Shown here one piece after another: positions 1 to 13,700 of a stretch of DNA of 64,000 nucleotides. The notes under the pieces were generated by a model, which had not been told where the DNA came from, made no database searches, and saw only the letters and a program-made list of their open reading frames with translations. The DNA comes from Plazaster borealis (lineage: Eukaryota; Echinodermata; Asteroidea; Forcipulatida; Labidiasteridae): contig CM037462.1 in NCBI GenBank assembly GCA_021014325.1, positions 20,046,135 to 20,110,134 on the forward strand, given 5' to 3'. How positions within the stretch are numbered: the stretch's first letter is position 1; the number at the start of each line of letters is the position of its first letter. The translations under genes and the position numbers were made by a program.

Positions 1-1904
1 TGAAGTTTAAGTACAAGGCATTGGCAAGGATGGGGTTGGCTACAACTTCAAGGAAAGGCCTGGAATTTCATCTTTGAGAGGGCAAGGCCATTTTCATTTT
101 GCAAAGGTCACTTTCATTGGAAAATTTTAAAGTCTGTGGGAAACTTTTGAAGGGGCAACAGAGGCCATGGCCTTCGTAGCCTCCATGTAATTCCAGGCCT
201 GCAAGGGCAAGGTTGAGTGAATTTAACATGATAATCATGGAAGCCCTTGACATAAGCCAAAGAGATTACATCAAAAAATGTTGAATTCCCTGCATTGCAA
301 GGTTTCTAAACACCTACAAACATGAAGCATTACAGGAATGCTCCATTAAAGAAATAGGCTAAAAAGACACATCCTTTTCGTCTGGCAGCTTAAACCTGTT
401 ATCTCCATGTAATTTGTATTCCAAACAGTGGACTTAATTGGATCATGCACAAACCAGTATTGCTGCTGAAGGCCCCAGGTAAATTAACTGCTCATCCATT
501 AAGTTTAATGACCCCAGTACTTCAATGTAAAACACACCCACTCACTGAAAAGAAGGATGTATACTTTAAGAGTTTTTGTGGCCAAACTCGGAAATTCTTT
601 AATGGAGCTTTCCAGTAATGAAGAACCAACTGTTAGCTCAGGAAGCAAACGCCCTCAAGAGGATGGTTGCTGTCAGTTGAATAGATTTGACAAACCATCA
701 TTAACTAAACAGGGTTTAGCTGAAATAAATCAAACAATAGCAAATTGTTTTCCTTGTCAAAGCTTGCTCATTGCTTTCTCTAAGTTGCTCGGCCTAATTT
801 AACCATTGCGCTTTAACAATCCCACCAATTTTTTATAATTAAATCCTTTGTGTTGATGTTCTATAGAGGGAGCCCTTCATGCAACAGCAGCTTCAAATTA
901 GGGCATTATTCTTCAAATTTTGTTTTTGAGTAAAGATTGGTTAATAAACTAAGAGGTGGTGAAAGGAAATAAAAGTTATCAGTTAGGTTAAAATACATCG
1001 ATATCAACTCAGAAGCATTATGCACAAACCAAAATATAGCTCTATCACCCACTAGTTGAACTTTAGAGCTGGGCTATTGACTGGCTGATTACTTTCTCGT
1101 CTGGTTTGGTTCTTTGATTCTGGTACATGGATTTGGGTTATCCCTGTTGTATTTTCTGATACTACTTGTGGAGAAGGTTTTTTAGACATCAATGATGATT
1201 CTGGCATGAAACATTCACCTTGTTGGAAAGATCGTCAACTTACAGCCTTCATTATGGAATGTTTGTGTGATTTGTTCACCCTTTGTGAACCATTATTTCT
1301 GTATAATCGTCTCCATAAACCCGGACATGGCTAATATTGTTGATTTAAAAAAGAAAAAATTACTATAACATTTTAGTTAAAATGTCTGGAAAATAATACT
1401 GAACAAAACTTTGGTTTTGTTTTAGAAATGTAGAAACTGTATTAACGTGGGAAGCAAGGGAAAATGTCAATTCAGAACATGGCCTTTAGTTGTCGACCTT
1501 TTTCATTGAGTGGATTAGGTCAAATCTTGCTGCCCTTCGCAGCCGCTATGGGCATTTTGGTACAAGCTACTATTATTTTTATTAATAGTAATTCTTATTT
1601 TTTCTCTGCAAGATGTTGACAGATGATGCTGTTTCAAAATTTAAAAAAACATGCACAAACCTTTGCATATGCCACGGTCAATGCACAAAATACATGTAGC
1701 ATATAAACTGTTTGTACATTGCTGATGGATGTGAGGTAATGTCTGGATCCCGACAATAATTCATTTTGTTTTTAATTAACTACAACTTATCATTGGCGGA
1801 TTTTTGCAGGCAATACCTTAAATGAAAGCTTATAACTTTCTCAAATCTGTAAAAATGGCTATTTAAAATTTCAATCAAAATTTTGGAGTCAAATCGGCCA
1901 ACAA

Positions 1905-2150
1905 ATTGATAGAAAGATGTTTTAAAAGTAGAATGTAATGATACACACAAACATTCCTCGAAATTGTGTTGTTTTCCTTTTACTTTGTGAATTAAAATGG
2001 TCCATCATTTTGTTGAACCAAATTTTGGACTTCACAAAATTACCTTTCGTGTTATTTCCCAAAGTATAAAAGGAAAACCACATAACAAGGGAAATTTGTG
2101 TGAATCATAATATTCTAGTTTTAGAAACATCTTTCCAACCTTTGTAACCC
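1905..2150. repeat. Foldback MITE, AAAGATGTTTTAAAAG family
   Basis: AGAAAGATGTTTTAAAAGTA to the left and CTAGTTTTAGAAACATCTTT to the right; inner GTTGTTTTCCTTTTACTTTG against AAAGTATAAAAGGAAAACCA. About 240 bp. Related half-copy at 30160-30300. Confidence 0.7.
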
Positions 2151-2413
2151 AAAGCACCCAATCAGAAGGGAATGTGCCCCTTTAAAAGTGTCCAATGTAG
2201 TTTTGAAATCAAGATATGTTGTAAGTTGTCCTATATTCTAACACAGATTTGCATGATGCAGAGATTGTACATCTTGTATGATTTTGCCTGCGCTCTGTCA
2301 TTTTTTCTTGTTATTATTTAATTTTTGAGACTTTTTGTTGTTAATTTGTTGTTGGATTTTTTGTACAGGATGATAATATTGATGATTTATTTACTTTATT
2401 ATTTTCATGCCCT

Positions 2414-3025
2414 TAACCCATTCATTACCGAATTGTCTGGAGATAAACAACCACTGGTGACCGCATTGTTTGACCACTCAAGCGTGAAGCACACATTCTT
2501 ACACAACAGAGAGCTTTTATTCAAAGGACCTTTTTACAAACTTCATTATCTCCTTGAAGATACTGTTTTACAGCAAAATAAGTAATAAAACAGTTCTTAC
2601 TTATTGAATTTTCTTTCATATAATCCAAAAATCATTGAGATCAGTCAATAACTGTCAAAGTTGTTTGTCTTTCTTTCCTCGGTGTGATTTGTAATCTGAA
2701 ACACTTTTTTGTACACAACCATATGGCGCTCCGTAGGTGTTGGGCATTTCGGATCTTTCTACTCTTATTTGAAGAGATTGCAAAATAGCAACCTTATTTT
2801 ATTGTACCACCACTGGAAAGATCCGATCTTTCTCTTTCTAATGATGGTAAGCTTGGGTATGGAGGGTGAACATGGACAAAACTACAGCTTTATTACAATT
2901 GGCCTTTGTGCTCAGGCTTGAGTGCTTTTTTGTGTGTAAGCTTGGTCGACTAAAGTCGCCAATGGTAAGGAAGAGGGGGCATGAGTGCAGTCGACTAAAG
3001 TCGCCTATGGTAATGAAAGGGTTAA
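2414..3025. repeat. Inverted-repeat element, TTAACCC ends
   Basis: TTAACCCATTCATTACCG at the left and TGGTAATGAAAGGGTTAA at the right. GTCGACTAAAGTCGCCTATGG occurs twice near the right end (about 2946 and 2988). The two ORFs inside have no recognisable content. Confidence 0.55.
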
Positions 3026-4665
3026 TTGTTTAATGTCATGACACACTGTGTAACAAGCCTCCAATTGCAGGCCTGGAAGTACACGGAGGCCATGGTTGCC
3101 CCTGGTCTTGGCCTTGGTGCCCCTTCCAAAGTGTCCCATTGACTTGAAGTGCCCTTTGCAAAATGAAAATGGCTTTGCCCTGTCAAAGGAGAAATTTCAG
3201 GCCTGCATTGACACAGGTCTTTCATGACCTGGTGGTCCCCTGGCCACATTTCACAGCTATGCTTCAGTAGAATGCATAAAATAACATAGCCCTGTGTTGT
3301 AATATATTGCTTCAACAAGGGGGAACACCAACCACCCACCCCCCCCCCCCAATCTTAAAAATGAAAGCAAATAATCCAAAGAATCAGAAAACAGTTTGAC
3401 AACAACAAATCAAATTAAATCAATGAATTGGAAGAAAATCAAGTTTTACTATTTTTGGATGATGGAGCCCCTCTAAGATGCACCACTGCATTTATCAGAT
3501 TGTTTTGTCCTTTACTCTAAAACAAAAAATTGTAATTTTTAGCTTGCTCTTCTTCTTATTTTTATTATTATTATTATTTATTTGGCCATTTCTCCAAAAA
3601 AAAAAACACAGTACACAAGTAGTCTGTGTGTGAAAAAGAAAAGAAAAAAAATTGGCCCATATCAAGTTGGCCAGGATTAACAAAAGTGTACTCAAACACT
3701 GTGACTTTAAAGTCTGCTAATCCAAACTTGAAAATTTGAACATAAGTAAAATGCTGACATTTATAAATCAATAAAAAATTAAGAAAATATATATAGAAAT
3801 TTTACTGAAACAACAAAATTAACATTTGGAAAAAATAAACATCAATCTGAACAACAAAATCCATAAAAAAATAGTGACAGAATAATTTATGGTTGTTATA
3901 GAGGTATCAACTCTTACAAAAAAACAACAACACTTTAAAACAGTCTGTGGTGTAGTGTACTGAGAAATCCAAAATCTTTGGAAATGCGTAAGCAGAAAAA
4001 AATACCCTGCTTACTTCTTGGGAGTCTTATTTCGTATGTAAGCTAAATATAAAATTCTGCAATTTCCTGCAAGCTTTGCTCATTATACCAGTGTATGAAG
4101 TTTGTTTTTATGTCTGCGCTTTTTGCAAGCATCTTTTTTGGCTTTGTTCTTCTTTTTTTTCAAGTTATTTTTCAAAGGATGATTTAAAACCCAAATACTT
4201 CAAGTGCAATAAAAAAAACAAATCCTCTTTTTTTAGATTGTTGGTTTTTTTGTGCAGGTGGGGGGGTGTTTTGTTTCTTTATCATTTTCTATACAACTGT
4301 TTGTTATTTTAACTTTCAACGTTTCATTTACATTGGGTAAAACAGTCGTTTCAAAAGGTATTTTTTTAAGATCAAGTTCTTGCATGAAATGAACAATTAA
4401 ACATAAACAGAAGCAAAAGGCATGATAATGCACACACAGTTTTGTTCTTAGACTGTAGCTCCAATTCTTTTCAGAATGTGATTTTTTTGCATCTGCATTA
4501 ATAAGAGAACTTGAGATTGCACTATAAAATTTCTCACTTGTTGCACTTGGTTCAATTTTGATTCGGACATAGGGCCTACATTTGTTTTATTTTATTTAAT
4601 CAATAGAGTTTTCTTCTTTTTTTTCTTTTTTTTGTTGTCTGTTGCTTTTTTTGTTCTGCACTTAG

Positions 4666-4728
4666 CACCATCCAAAGTCAGCTAATATTCCACCTGTGCA
4701 TTCCTCATCATCCCAAAGCCAAGGAAAG
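4666..4728 (+). CDS. SZT2: SZT2 exon a (short, 63 bp)
   Basis: Bounded by a very strong polypyrimidine tract ending CACTTAG and by donor GTAAAC. Three frames were tried: one has a stop, one reads serine-rich, and the frame beginning with one codon-completing base reads QSQLIFHLCIPHHPKAKE and ends with two leftover bases, which is exactly what the next candidate exon needs. Predicted residues 1-20 of the visible part. The exon that should precede it (ending in phase 2) was not found in the first 4.6 kb. Confidence 0.5.
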
Positions 4729-7700
4729 GTAAACAAGAAGCTGCTTCCCCTTCCAAAGCATTTGCTTCATCTTTTATTGTAAAGCTTTGCAGTGTTATTT
4801 TATGTCTGCAGATCTTTATCAAATGGCAGCCATGTTTAAAAAACACACAATTGTTTTGTTGTTGTTCTTGTTTTTTTCCCCTCATAACTTGGCGCCAGAG
4901 CTGTGTATTGAGTGAGTAGCGACATGGAGGGACCAGTTTTCTTTGGTCGTGTGGTTGCTGGACGCCATTTTCGGTCAAATTGCAGCACAACCAAATGTGC
5001 AATGTGCAGTCTGGCACACTGTGTGTGAAAATGGCTTCTAATTGCAAGTTGTTGCAACTCTCTCAATACACAGCTCTGCACGGTGCATTATAAATTAACA
5101 AGGTCAATGACATTTCAAGGTCAAAGACATTTTAAGGTCAAGTACAAAACAAGGTCAAAGACTTATACCTTGGGACCTGATGTGTGTATTAACAAATTAA
5201 GCAGTAAAAACGAAAATGGCGTATAGCCCAGGGCTTTTTCATAGCTCCAAGTCTGTCTCCTACCTGGCCATGGCACTCAAGGTGACATCACCATCACATG
5301 CTCTTTCCCAAGATAGTTGAGAAAAGGGGTATCTTTATCAGAATTACTCCTCGAAATGTAAAAAAAAATGTAAATTTTTCAAATATTGATTCTATATTCA
5401 CAATTTGTTCTAACACAACTTGTTTTTATATTGAGTTATGCTCCAGATTTCAGCTGAGAGCTTGGCTGGCTTCTCTGTTATGTAATGCTATGTTTACTTT
5501 GCAAGTATAAGAAATCAGCAAGCACCCAAAACAGAAAAAGTTGTATTCCTCAAACGAAAAACTTGGGGGGTAAATCCGGATAATTTCATCCTGAAAAGGG
5601 TGTATTTTTACTACTAGAGACAGAGCATGGGTAGGCCTCCAGTGTTTTTACGGTGAGTGCCATGGACAGGGTCTGTATGCTGTTAGGGATTTGGAAGCTG
5701 TGTGCTAACTTAACACTGCAGTTTAAAAAAAAGGCCATTAAATTAAGGTTTTTTTTCTTTCAGAAAAAACATACTTTTTTGTGATACTGTGACTGGCACT
5801 AGATCCAATGATAAAGATTTGCAAAATGGCATACAGTGTCTAATTTCTTAATCCATTGTAATGATTTTGAACTTTTTCAAATGTTCAGTTCAGAGTGATG
5901 ATTTACTTAATCTTATTTTTTTTTCTAAAATAGGTTGTGATTTAGATTTTTCGGAAATTCAGTTTTCTTAGAGAAATTATTAATTATTTGGAGCCTGTTG
6001 CAAAAGAAACTCAAGATGAGTGTGAATTTGTCTGACACTCAATCTTCATAATTTTGGCAGTCAAGATGAATCTCATATTTTTAGTTTTTAACTATAATAA
6101 GCAAGTAAACTCACAGACAAATACTGGAGATTTTTGTAAACAAATGATCACAGAAAAACCCAACCTATGTTCCAGAGATGTTTGGTATCACTTTTCTTTT
6201 TCTTTTCAAGCACATTACAACAAAATTAACAATTAACATTATTTTTTATTGCTAAAATTAAACAGTCCATTTCTGAAATTTCTCATAATTTGTTACGTAA
6301 TACTGTTGAATAATTTGTGTTATTTTTTGTTTCCTGCTCTGCTTTCAGTTGAATTTATTAAGAAACATTTTCTTTTGCCACATTTTGTTACTTCTTTCAG
6401 TCCTCTGGCTCATTTTCTCCACCTGCTTTGACGAAATGGCTTAAGGTATAATAAAAGGCATGCTTCGATTGTTGCATGCCGTAGCTTGCTGTCCACACCA
6501 ACCCATCCTCCCATAATCCTTAAGTTCACCTTTGTACCAATTGCACCAGTTTTAAATCATTTTGTTCAGCACTTTTAGTAACTCTGTGTTTTTTAGGATA
6601 CTAACTGTTTGACTTAAATCTGAATTATTTCATAGGCATCATTTGAAAAGATTGTTACATTCCTTTGAGTTGAATTTTGAGGAAGCTAAAGGAAATGTTG
6701 CATTATTAGCCTAAGAGGACTTCATTAGTCACTGACTTACTTCATAAACTTCTCAGCTTTCCTAAAGACAACATGAGCAAATGACAGTCTTGTTTTACAT
6801 GGGTGTAATCCAGGTACATAACATGGCCATCTGGGATACACATAATCACGTTAGATATGCACGGTGGTGTTTGCTCTGAGAAGAGACGGTTCAGTATTTG
6901 ATGTTTTCAACCAGTATGCTGTGGTCATCTTCTGGAGAATTCTGGAGCATCTCCCTGGAGCATCTCCCTGGAGCATCTCCCTGGAGCACCACCCTGGAGC
7001 ATCTTCAGAGAATGACCTGAGCACACTGGTCATAACATTGAGTACAACCTGCCTCTTCTCAGTGTTATCATGTTTCAAAAGAGATTTGATCTCATGGAGT
7101 TATTACAATTTTATCTTTGTTACACATCAGTCTTCTTGTCCTAGCAGGGCTTTTTATACCAATCAAGGTTATTTTGTTGAGTTGAGTACTTTAGGAAAAC
7201 AAGTACCGTAATTGACTGTTGCACCAGCATCTGTGGTATCAATGTAAACAAAGTTAATGTCATCATGTTTCAACCCTTGCAGAGTCTTTCTCAAATGTAA
7301 CACATTTTGGAAGAAAGTGCATTGATTTTTCGAATATACATTCACTTTTATATATTTTATTTTTTATTTTATTTTTTCCTAAAACAGAATTTAAGCAATA
7401 ATACTAAAAAAAGAATCAAGCTGACTATTGCTAATAACTAGAAAATTGTACTGCAATTTTTTAGTATTTGTACTGGAACAGGACATCATCAACCATAAGC
7501 AACAGCAATGTGTGAATAACAAGAGCCGTTCCATCCATGTAAATCATTCCACCAAACACCTAAACATTGTTCCATCAAATCTCTCCCTAAAGCATTCACG
7601 GCATATTGAGCCCCCTAACAACTACAGCACATAAAGCGGTTACCATGGTAACAACTCATCAGCATGAGCTTTTTTTTCTTTCAGGAGCTTGCTATTTAAA

Positions 7701-10700
7701 AAAAAAAATTTTTAGGAAAGGAACCAGACTAATTGTCATTAAATTCCATGTGTATTTAAACCTGTTATCCTCAGCGTGTGTCACCAGGTCCCACTCCAGA
7801 AAGCCCCTTTTCAGGTTTCTTCTCCTTTTGGTCCTCTCACCGCCAGGTAACCTTTGACCTTTAGTAACCTCTGACCTTCAACATTTGAGTCAATTTCACC
7901 AAAGCATGCTGGGACTGAAGGATTTTTTCCCCATTGTAACTTTCACCATTGATTAAACAATAACAAAAACTGAAATGAAAAATTTTGTGTGTAAAAGAAT
8001 TGGCTGTGTTGAACCAGTAAAGTGATAATTTCTGCAATTTTTTGATGGCAACAAATTTGAAAGTGTAGAGAGTTATGTTGTTTTACCGAAGTATAGATTT
8101 CATTCATTGACTAGGCATTATATTTGCCTACAATTCCTAGTGTTGAATAATGTGAATTCGTACACCTTTCATAGAACCTTTAAGCTTCCTGTTCATTTAT
8201 GTAAAATTAATTATTAAAGAACCTTGTGAAAATTCAGCTTATTCCACTGCTCTGTTTCACAAAATGATGTCACAAAATGCAGTTCTGTAATCTTTCAGAT
8301 GTGAAATGAAACTTGTCCATATTTATCATAACAAGGTTTTAGTGTCCAAACTTATGGACTGTGATGAAATGGTGTCATGCCTAGTATTTTTGGTTTGATT
8401 GTGTAGTTTTGGACATGAACAAACGGAAAGAAGAGACTAAAGTTTGGAAGATGGAGGGAAACTTACGTTGATACCTCATATCTCATAATCATTTCATACA
8501 TTATGTGTAATGTGTCAATAGTAGTACAGGGTCCAACCAAATAAACGTCTGTTCATTACAACAAAATTGTTTTTAAAAAACTTATTTATTGTTTTGAATG
8601 ACTGTTGGAATCAAATTCTAATAAGGTATTCTTCTGATAGCTTCAATAATTATACGTTTTTGTTTTTAATCGGTTGATCCTGTAAGTGTTTGCTACATAG
8701 GGTTGTCACTAGCAGATGCAATTGAGCAATGTAATCATTCTCTACACAACTGGGTTAAATGTAATAAAATGTGTGATCAACCATATACATAAAATAACAA
8801 ACCTAAAAAAATTAAATGTGTTAATCTGGTGTAAAATGAGAAAGAAAAAAGTGAAAACCATGCACAATTTTCCTAAACACATTGTCCATTGTTTTTTTTT
8901 TGTAATTTGTACAAAAAAAATCAAAAAATTTGCTTTTTAGTTTTTTCATTTTTTTTTTTATATTTTCACATTCATGACAGAGGGAAATATTTGAAAAAAA
9001 AAAATGGGTATAGTATGAACTATTCCATTATCAGTAAGTTAGACTAAAAAAAAAACAAACATGTTTGTTATCCTTATCAATCCTGTATATATTTATTTTT
9101 ATTTATTTATTAAAAAAAAAAAAAAAGTAAATTACGAAAAAAAAAAAATAATTGAGTGGATCATCTCAAGATCTATTATCTATCTTCTATGATTGTTTAA
9201 AATGTCTTGACAGGAAGAGATGATTCCTCCATATATTTATAATCTATCGTTGTGAAATGTTAATCCTGTTATACTCTTCAAGCTCATCAACAATGCTGTT
9301 TTATTTCTGCTCTCCTTATTTCCATCTTTATTAATCTTTTTTTAGACCAAAAGGAATCTGCTCATTTATCAGTATTGCTTTGAAACATTTACCTTGACTA
9401 ATTTTCTCCATCTTCCCCCATCCCAATCCCCATCTTTTAAACATTTTTAAACAATGTCTTCTAACAATCCTCCACGTTTATTTTCCCTCATTTCCTTTGA
9501 ATTATCTCTTGACGTTATTTTTTCTAACACAAAACATATTCTAGGTTGTCACCAAGTGGGTGTCATATTCCATTTGATTTTGATTTTACCTGAAAATATC
9601 CATCAAGTTGCTCGGTGATAGTGATGCTTTAGTTTCAATCTTTAAAAAACGGATGTGTGAAATCTACAAGAAGTATAGACCAGGCAACCTTTGTTTAGAA
9701 AAAGAGTGACCTTGTACATTCCAGGGCCTTTCTTGCAGGCGAGATACTACACTAGTCATATGGGAAATATTACATTTTGTGTCATAATTTCCACATACAT
9801 TCAAGAGTTATAAAAATAACAGCTGAACAAGTTTTGAGGTATGCCCCTTTCTTCGTTTCAAAATTATAGGACAGTGCAATCTCTATAAAATGTAAATTTA
9901 TAGTGTTTTCTTTCAATAAGCTGTGTACAAATTGTGCCTGCAGGACGTCCAGGCTCTGTGTCTCTGTTATAAACAAGTGATGTCACAAGTTACATGGTCT
10001 AAACAAGATTTGAAAAAGAGCTATTATGAAGTCTTCATTTCAGTCTTCATTGCAGGGCAAGAACATTAGGACTAACTGGGGCTTTTAAATCAAAGGTTCT
10101 GGACTGTAGCGAATATGCACAACTGAACACCAATTTATTTCAGTGATCCGTTTTCCATACATGCCCAAGATACCAAACTGAAAACCATGCCTCCAGTGCC
10201 CCACCCTTGCCCCGTTTGATCTACGCCATAATACCAAGTCAGCACCACGCCCAACTGACACCCATATACCTCATACCAACTGCAACAACACATCTTTTCA
10301 TCTCTACTCCAGCGTTCTCATTCTGTCTCATCCTCTGGAGCAAACAACAGCGAGAGCTCCTCACGCATCCGCAAACAGCTGAGTCTGGAGCAGAAGGAAG
10401 ACAGGGGTTGCTCATCGGGATCTCAACCTTCCACCCCGGTCAAGAGTAAAAATAAAGACCCAAGTCCAAGGGTTTGTAGAGTCTTCATTTTAAAGTCGAT
10501 TTATCTGATTTATCTGAAATTTAGGATGAATCCAGAGCCGTTATGAAGAGCTCATAAATTGACTGAACAAAGAGAAATTGAGAAACGAGTTACCAACCAA
10601 AACAGCCTATTATGTATGATCATGATGTTGTAACTGTTTCCATTTTGCCGTCACTGACGCGGGTTATTTTCAGGTCTATGAAAGTCTAGTTCTTAAACGT

Positions 10701-13700
10701 TGAGTACTACTTTGTGACATAGTGACTTTATTGTCATCAATGTGATGAATGCTACCTCCTCAACTTCCTTAAAAGTCTCTGCAGACTCACTGTCATATCA
10801 TAAAGCTTTGTAGTTGCTGCCATCGCAAAGTCATGCGCTGACAAACTTAAAACCAAGTCAATGGTTTGCTTTATATCCTGCCTTCTATGGGTCTTATGTA
10901 TAGCAGTGCCCTCTAGTGGCCTGTATGCTGTAACTGCGAGAGGGAATAAAAGCACGGGGGAGTTTTGCTGAAAGCAATGGGTTCCTTTATCGCTAACAAA
11001 GCCAAGGCCTGAGCCATAGCTGAAGCCCTGTCCTACTTGTGGCCTTGTATAAATGATTTGAATTTGCCGCTTAACAGAGGAAGGATAGCAGTCACATGCC
11101 AGGTTGGCAGGCACAGGAATTGGAGAGACGACAAGATGAAGCTATGAGAGAGAGGCAAAGAGAGGCAGAAGAGGGAAAGATTGGCGTCTTACATCACTTC
11201 TTCCAAGATGTGGCCTTCACCTGGATGGACTTTGAACACAGCCTGGGTAAATATATAAATCAGCTTCACCTGTATTTCTTTTGCAAATCTCATGGAGGCT
11301 TTGGGTTATCTGTGTTTGTTAGGGTCTCCAGTCCAGGGGTTAGCGACAAGAGGGAATACATGAGAAGGAGGTTGACACTAGATGTATTTATCAGATTGTA
11401 ACGGCTGATAGAGTATTATTTGAATTTAATCAAAAGCAAGTAGCCTTTACATGTTGGATAACTCATCTCTCTTTTTACAGATGTGTCAACCGTCCAGAAA
11501 CTGACAGAAGAGCTTTCAAGTCGTTTTTCTCTTGATGCTGTCATCAATGAAATCTTGGCAAAGTTGACGACTATTTGCTCCGACCTGACTACAAACGTCT
11601 ACAAGAAGGAGGGAGATATTTACCAATTGTGGAGCAGTGCAGATCCCAAGGTAAGTTACATGATGTCACGAGGACAGGGGGACATTTTTTGCATTTTTTA
11701 TTCTGGTTTTTGTTTCTTTCAAATTTAAGCGTATATTAAAATGTGCAAATGTTAGTGGCCTGACGTTTTGACCCTAGCAGATTCTTTCTCGAAGGCTAAA
11801 TGACACATTTAAACAGGTATAAACAGGAAACGTGCATCTGACCCTCAATGTATTTTACCACTGCATTTTGTTTTTTAACGCATACTGTTGCATTTCTGAA
11901 GAACTATTTCAATCTAAAAACTATAAATCTTTCAACAAAGCTTCAAGCAGTTTATATTTAAAGATTTGTACGATAGCTTACAATTACAGTATTTAGATGT
12001 TTCAATAATCGCCCATTCAATTTTTCCCCCATTTCTTTTAGGAGAGTAAATCACAAGAAAAACTACAGCAGGACAAAACTGCAGTAACTAAAAATAGACC
12101 AGGCAGGCTGTTACCAGGGAAATCAGAGAATTACATCCTGATTGGTCGGAACATCCACCAATGGCGATACAGCTTAGATTGCCCTGCACCAAAAGATCTG
12201 GTAGATGGGCCATCAATGGTCAATCCCTCAAGTAAATAAAATCTTTTTATCTCAATTTCAGTTCAAAATTCATATTTCCATACTTCAAAAGTCCATACTT
12301 CAATTTCCATACTTGTTCTTTTGTAAACAATTTTACACTTTTTCAGATTTTATAAACATGATTTGTAATTTCAATTTTAGCTCACAAAAGTTATCAACGC
12401 TTCAAGCCCCTTGATCTGAACAGCTTTGGGTCATCAGAGAAATACAGTGACAGGGATATGAGCCCGCTGACCAGCCTGATGGGAAGGTCACAGGGGCTTC
12501 ACCTGGTACCCAGACAGCGACTGTTCCTTATGCAGATCATTGACAAGAAGGTAAGGTCATCCATGCCCTTCCCTCCCCACCCCCTTGGGATTCGGACTTC
12601 TGACAAGCCTGATGGGAAGGTCACAGGGGCTCCACCTAGTACCCAGACAGCAACTGTTCCTTATGCAGATCGTTGACAAGAAGGTAATGTCATCCATGCC
12701 CTTCCCTCCCCACCCCCTTGGGATTCGGACATCTGACAAGCCTGATGGGAAGGTCACAGGGGCTCCACCTAGTACCCAGACAGCAACTGTTCCTTATGCA
12801 GATCGTTGACAAGAAGGTAATGTCATCCATGCCCTTCCCTCCCCACCCCCTTGGGATTTAGACCCCTGACCAGCCTGACAGGAATTTCACAGAGGCTCCA
12901 CATAGTACCCAGACAGTGACTGTTGCAGATCATTAACAAGAATGTGAGGTCATCCATGCCCTCCCCTCACCACCCCCTTGGGATTTGGACCCCTGACCAG
13001 CCTGATGGGAAGGTCACAGGGGCTCCACCTGGTACCCAGACAGCGACTGTTCCTTATGCAGATCATTGACAAGAAGGTAAGGTCATCCATGCCCTTCCCT
13101 CCCCACCCCCTTGGGATTCAGACTTCTGACAAGCCTGATGGGAAGGTCACAGGGGCTCCACCTAGTACCCAGACAGCAACTGTTCCTTATGCAGATCGTT
13201 GACAAGAAGGTAATGTCATCCATGCCCTTCCCTCCCCACCCCCTTGGGGTTTAGACCCCTGACCAGCCTGACAGGAATTTCACAGAGGCTCCACATAGTA
13301 CCGAGACAGTGACTGTTGCAGATCATTAACAAGAATGTAAGGTCATCCATGCCCTCCCCTCACCACCCCCTTGGGATTTGGACCCCTGACCAGCCTGATG
13401 GGAAGGTCACAGGGGCTCCACCTAGTACCCAGACAGTGACCGTTCCTTATGCAGATCATTAACAAGAATGTAAGGTCATCCATGCCCTCCCCTCACCACC
13501 CCCTTGGGATTTGGACTCCTGACTAGCCTGATGGGAAGGTCACAGGGGCTCCACCTGGTACCCAGACAGCAACTGTTCCTTATGCAGATCTAGTACCCAG
13601 ACAGCAACTGTTCCTTATGCAGATCGTTGACAATAAGGTAATGTCATCCATGCCCTTCCCTCCCCACCCCCTTGGGATTTGGACCCCTGACCAGCCTGAT

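Larger units (their letters stand above)
1..4665. other. SZT2 upstream intron(s), no exon recognised
   Basis: No exon with matching phase was found. Contents: part of the dispersed repeat shared with 27780-28140 (1-250, and again 3043-3330), the repeat shared with 52285 (1370-1570), a foldback MITE (1905-2150), an inverted-repeat element (2414-3025), and from 3340 AT-rich sequence with long A and T runs. The 60-100-codon ORFs here look like chance. Confidence 0.5.

Noticed and set aside
557..802. 81-codon ORF upstream of SZT2 exons
   Set aside because: No acceptor/donor pair brackets it in phase, and composition is like its surroundings.
1087..1333. Open frame of ~80 codons (reads ECLCDLFTLCEPLFLYN), possible exon
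   Set aside because: An acceptor-like TTTTTTAG lies inside, but there is no good donor, no phase match to exon a, and no recognisable content. Similar-length ORFs are common here by chance.
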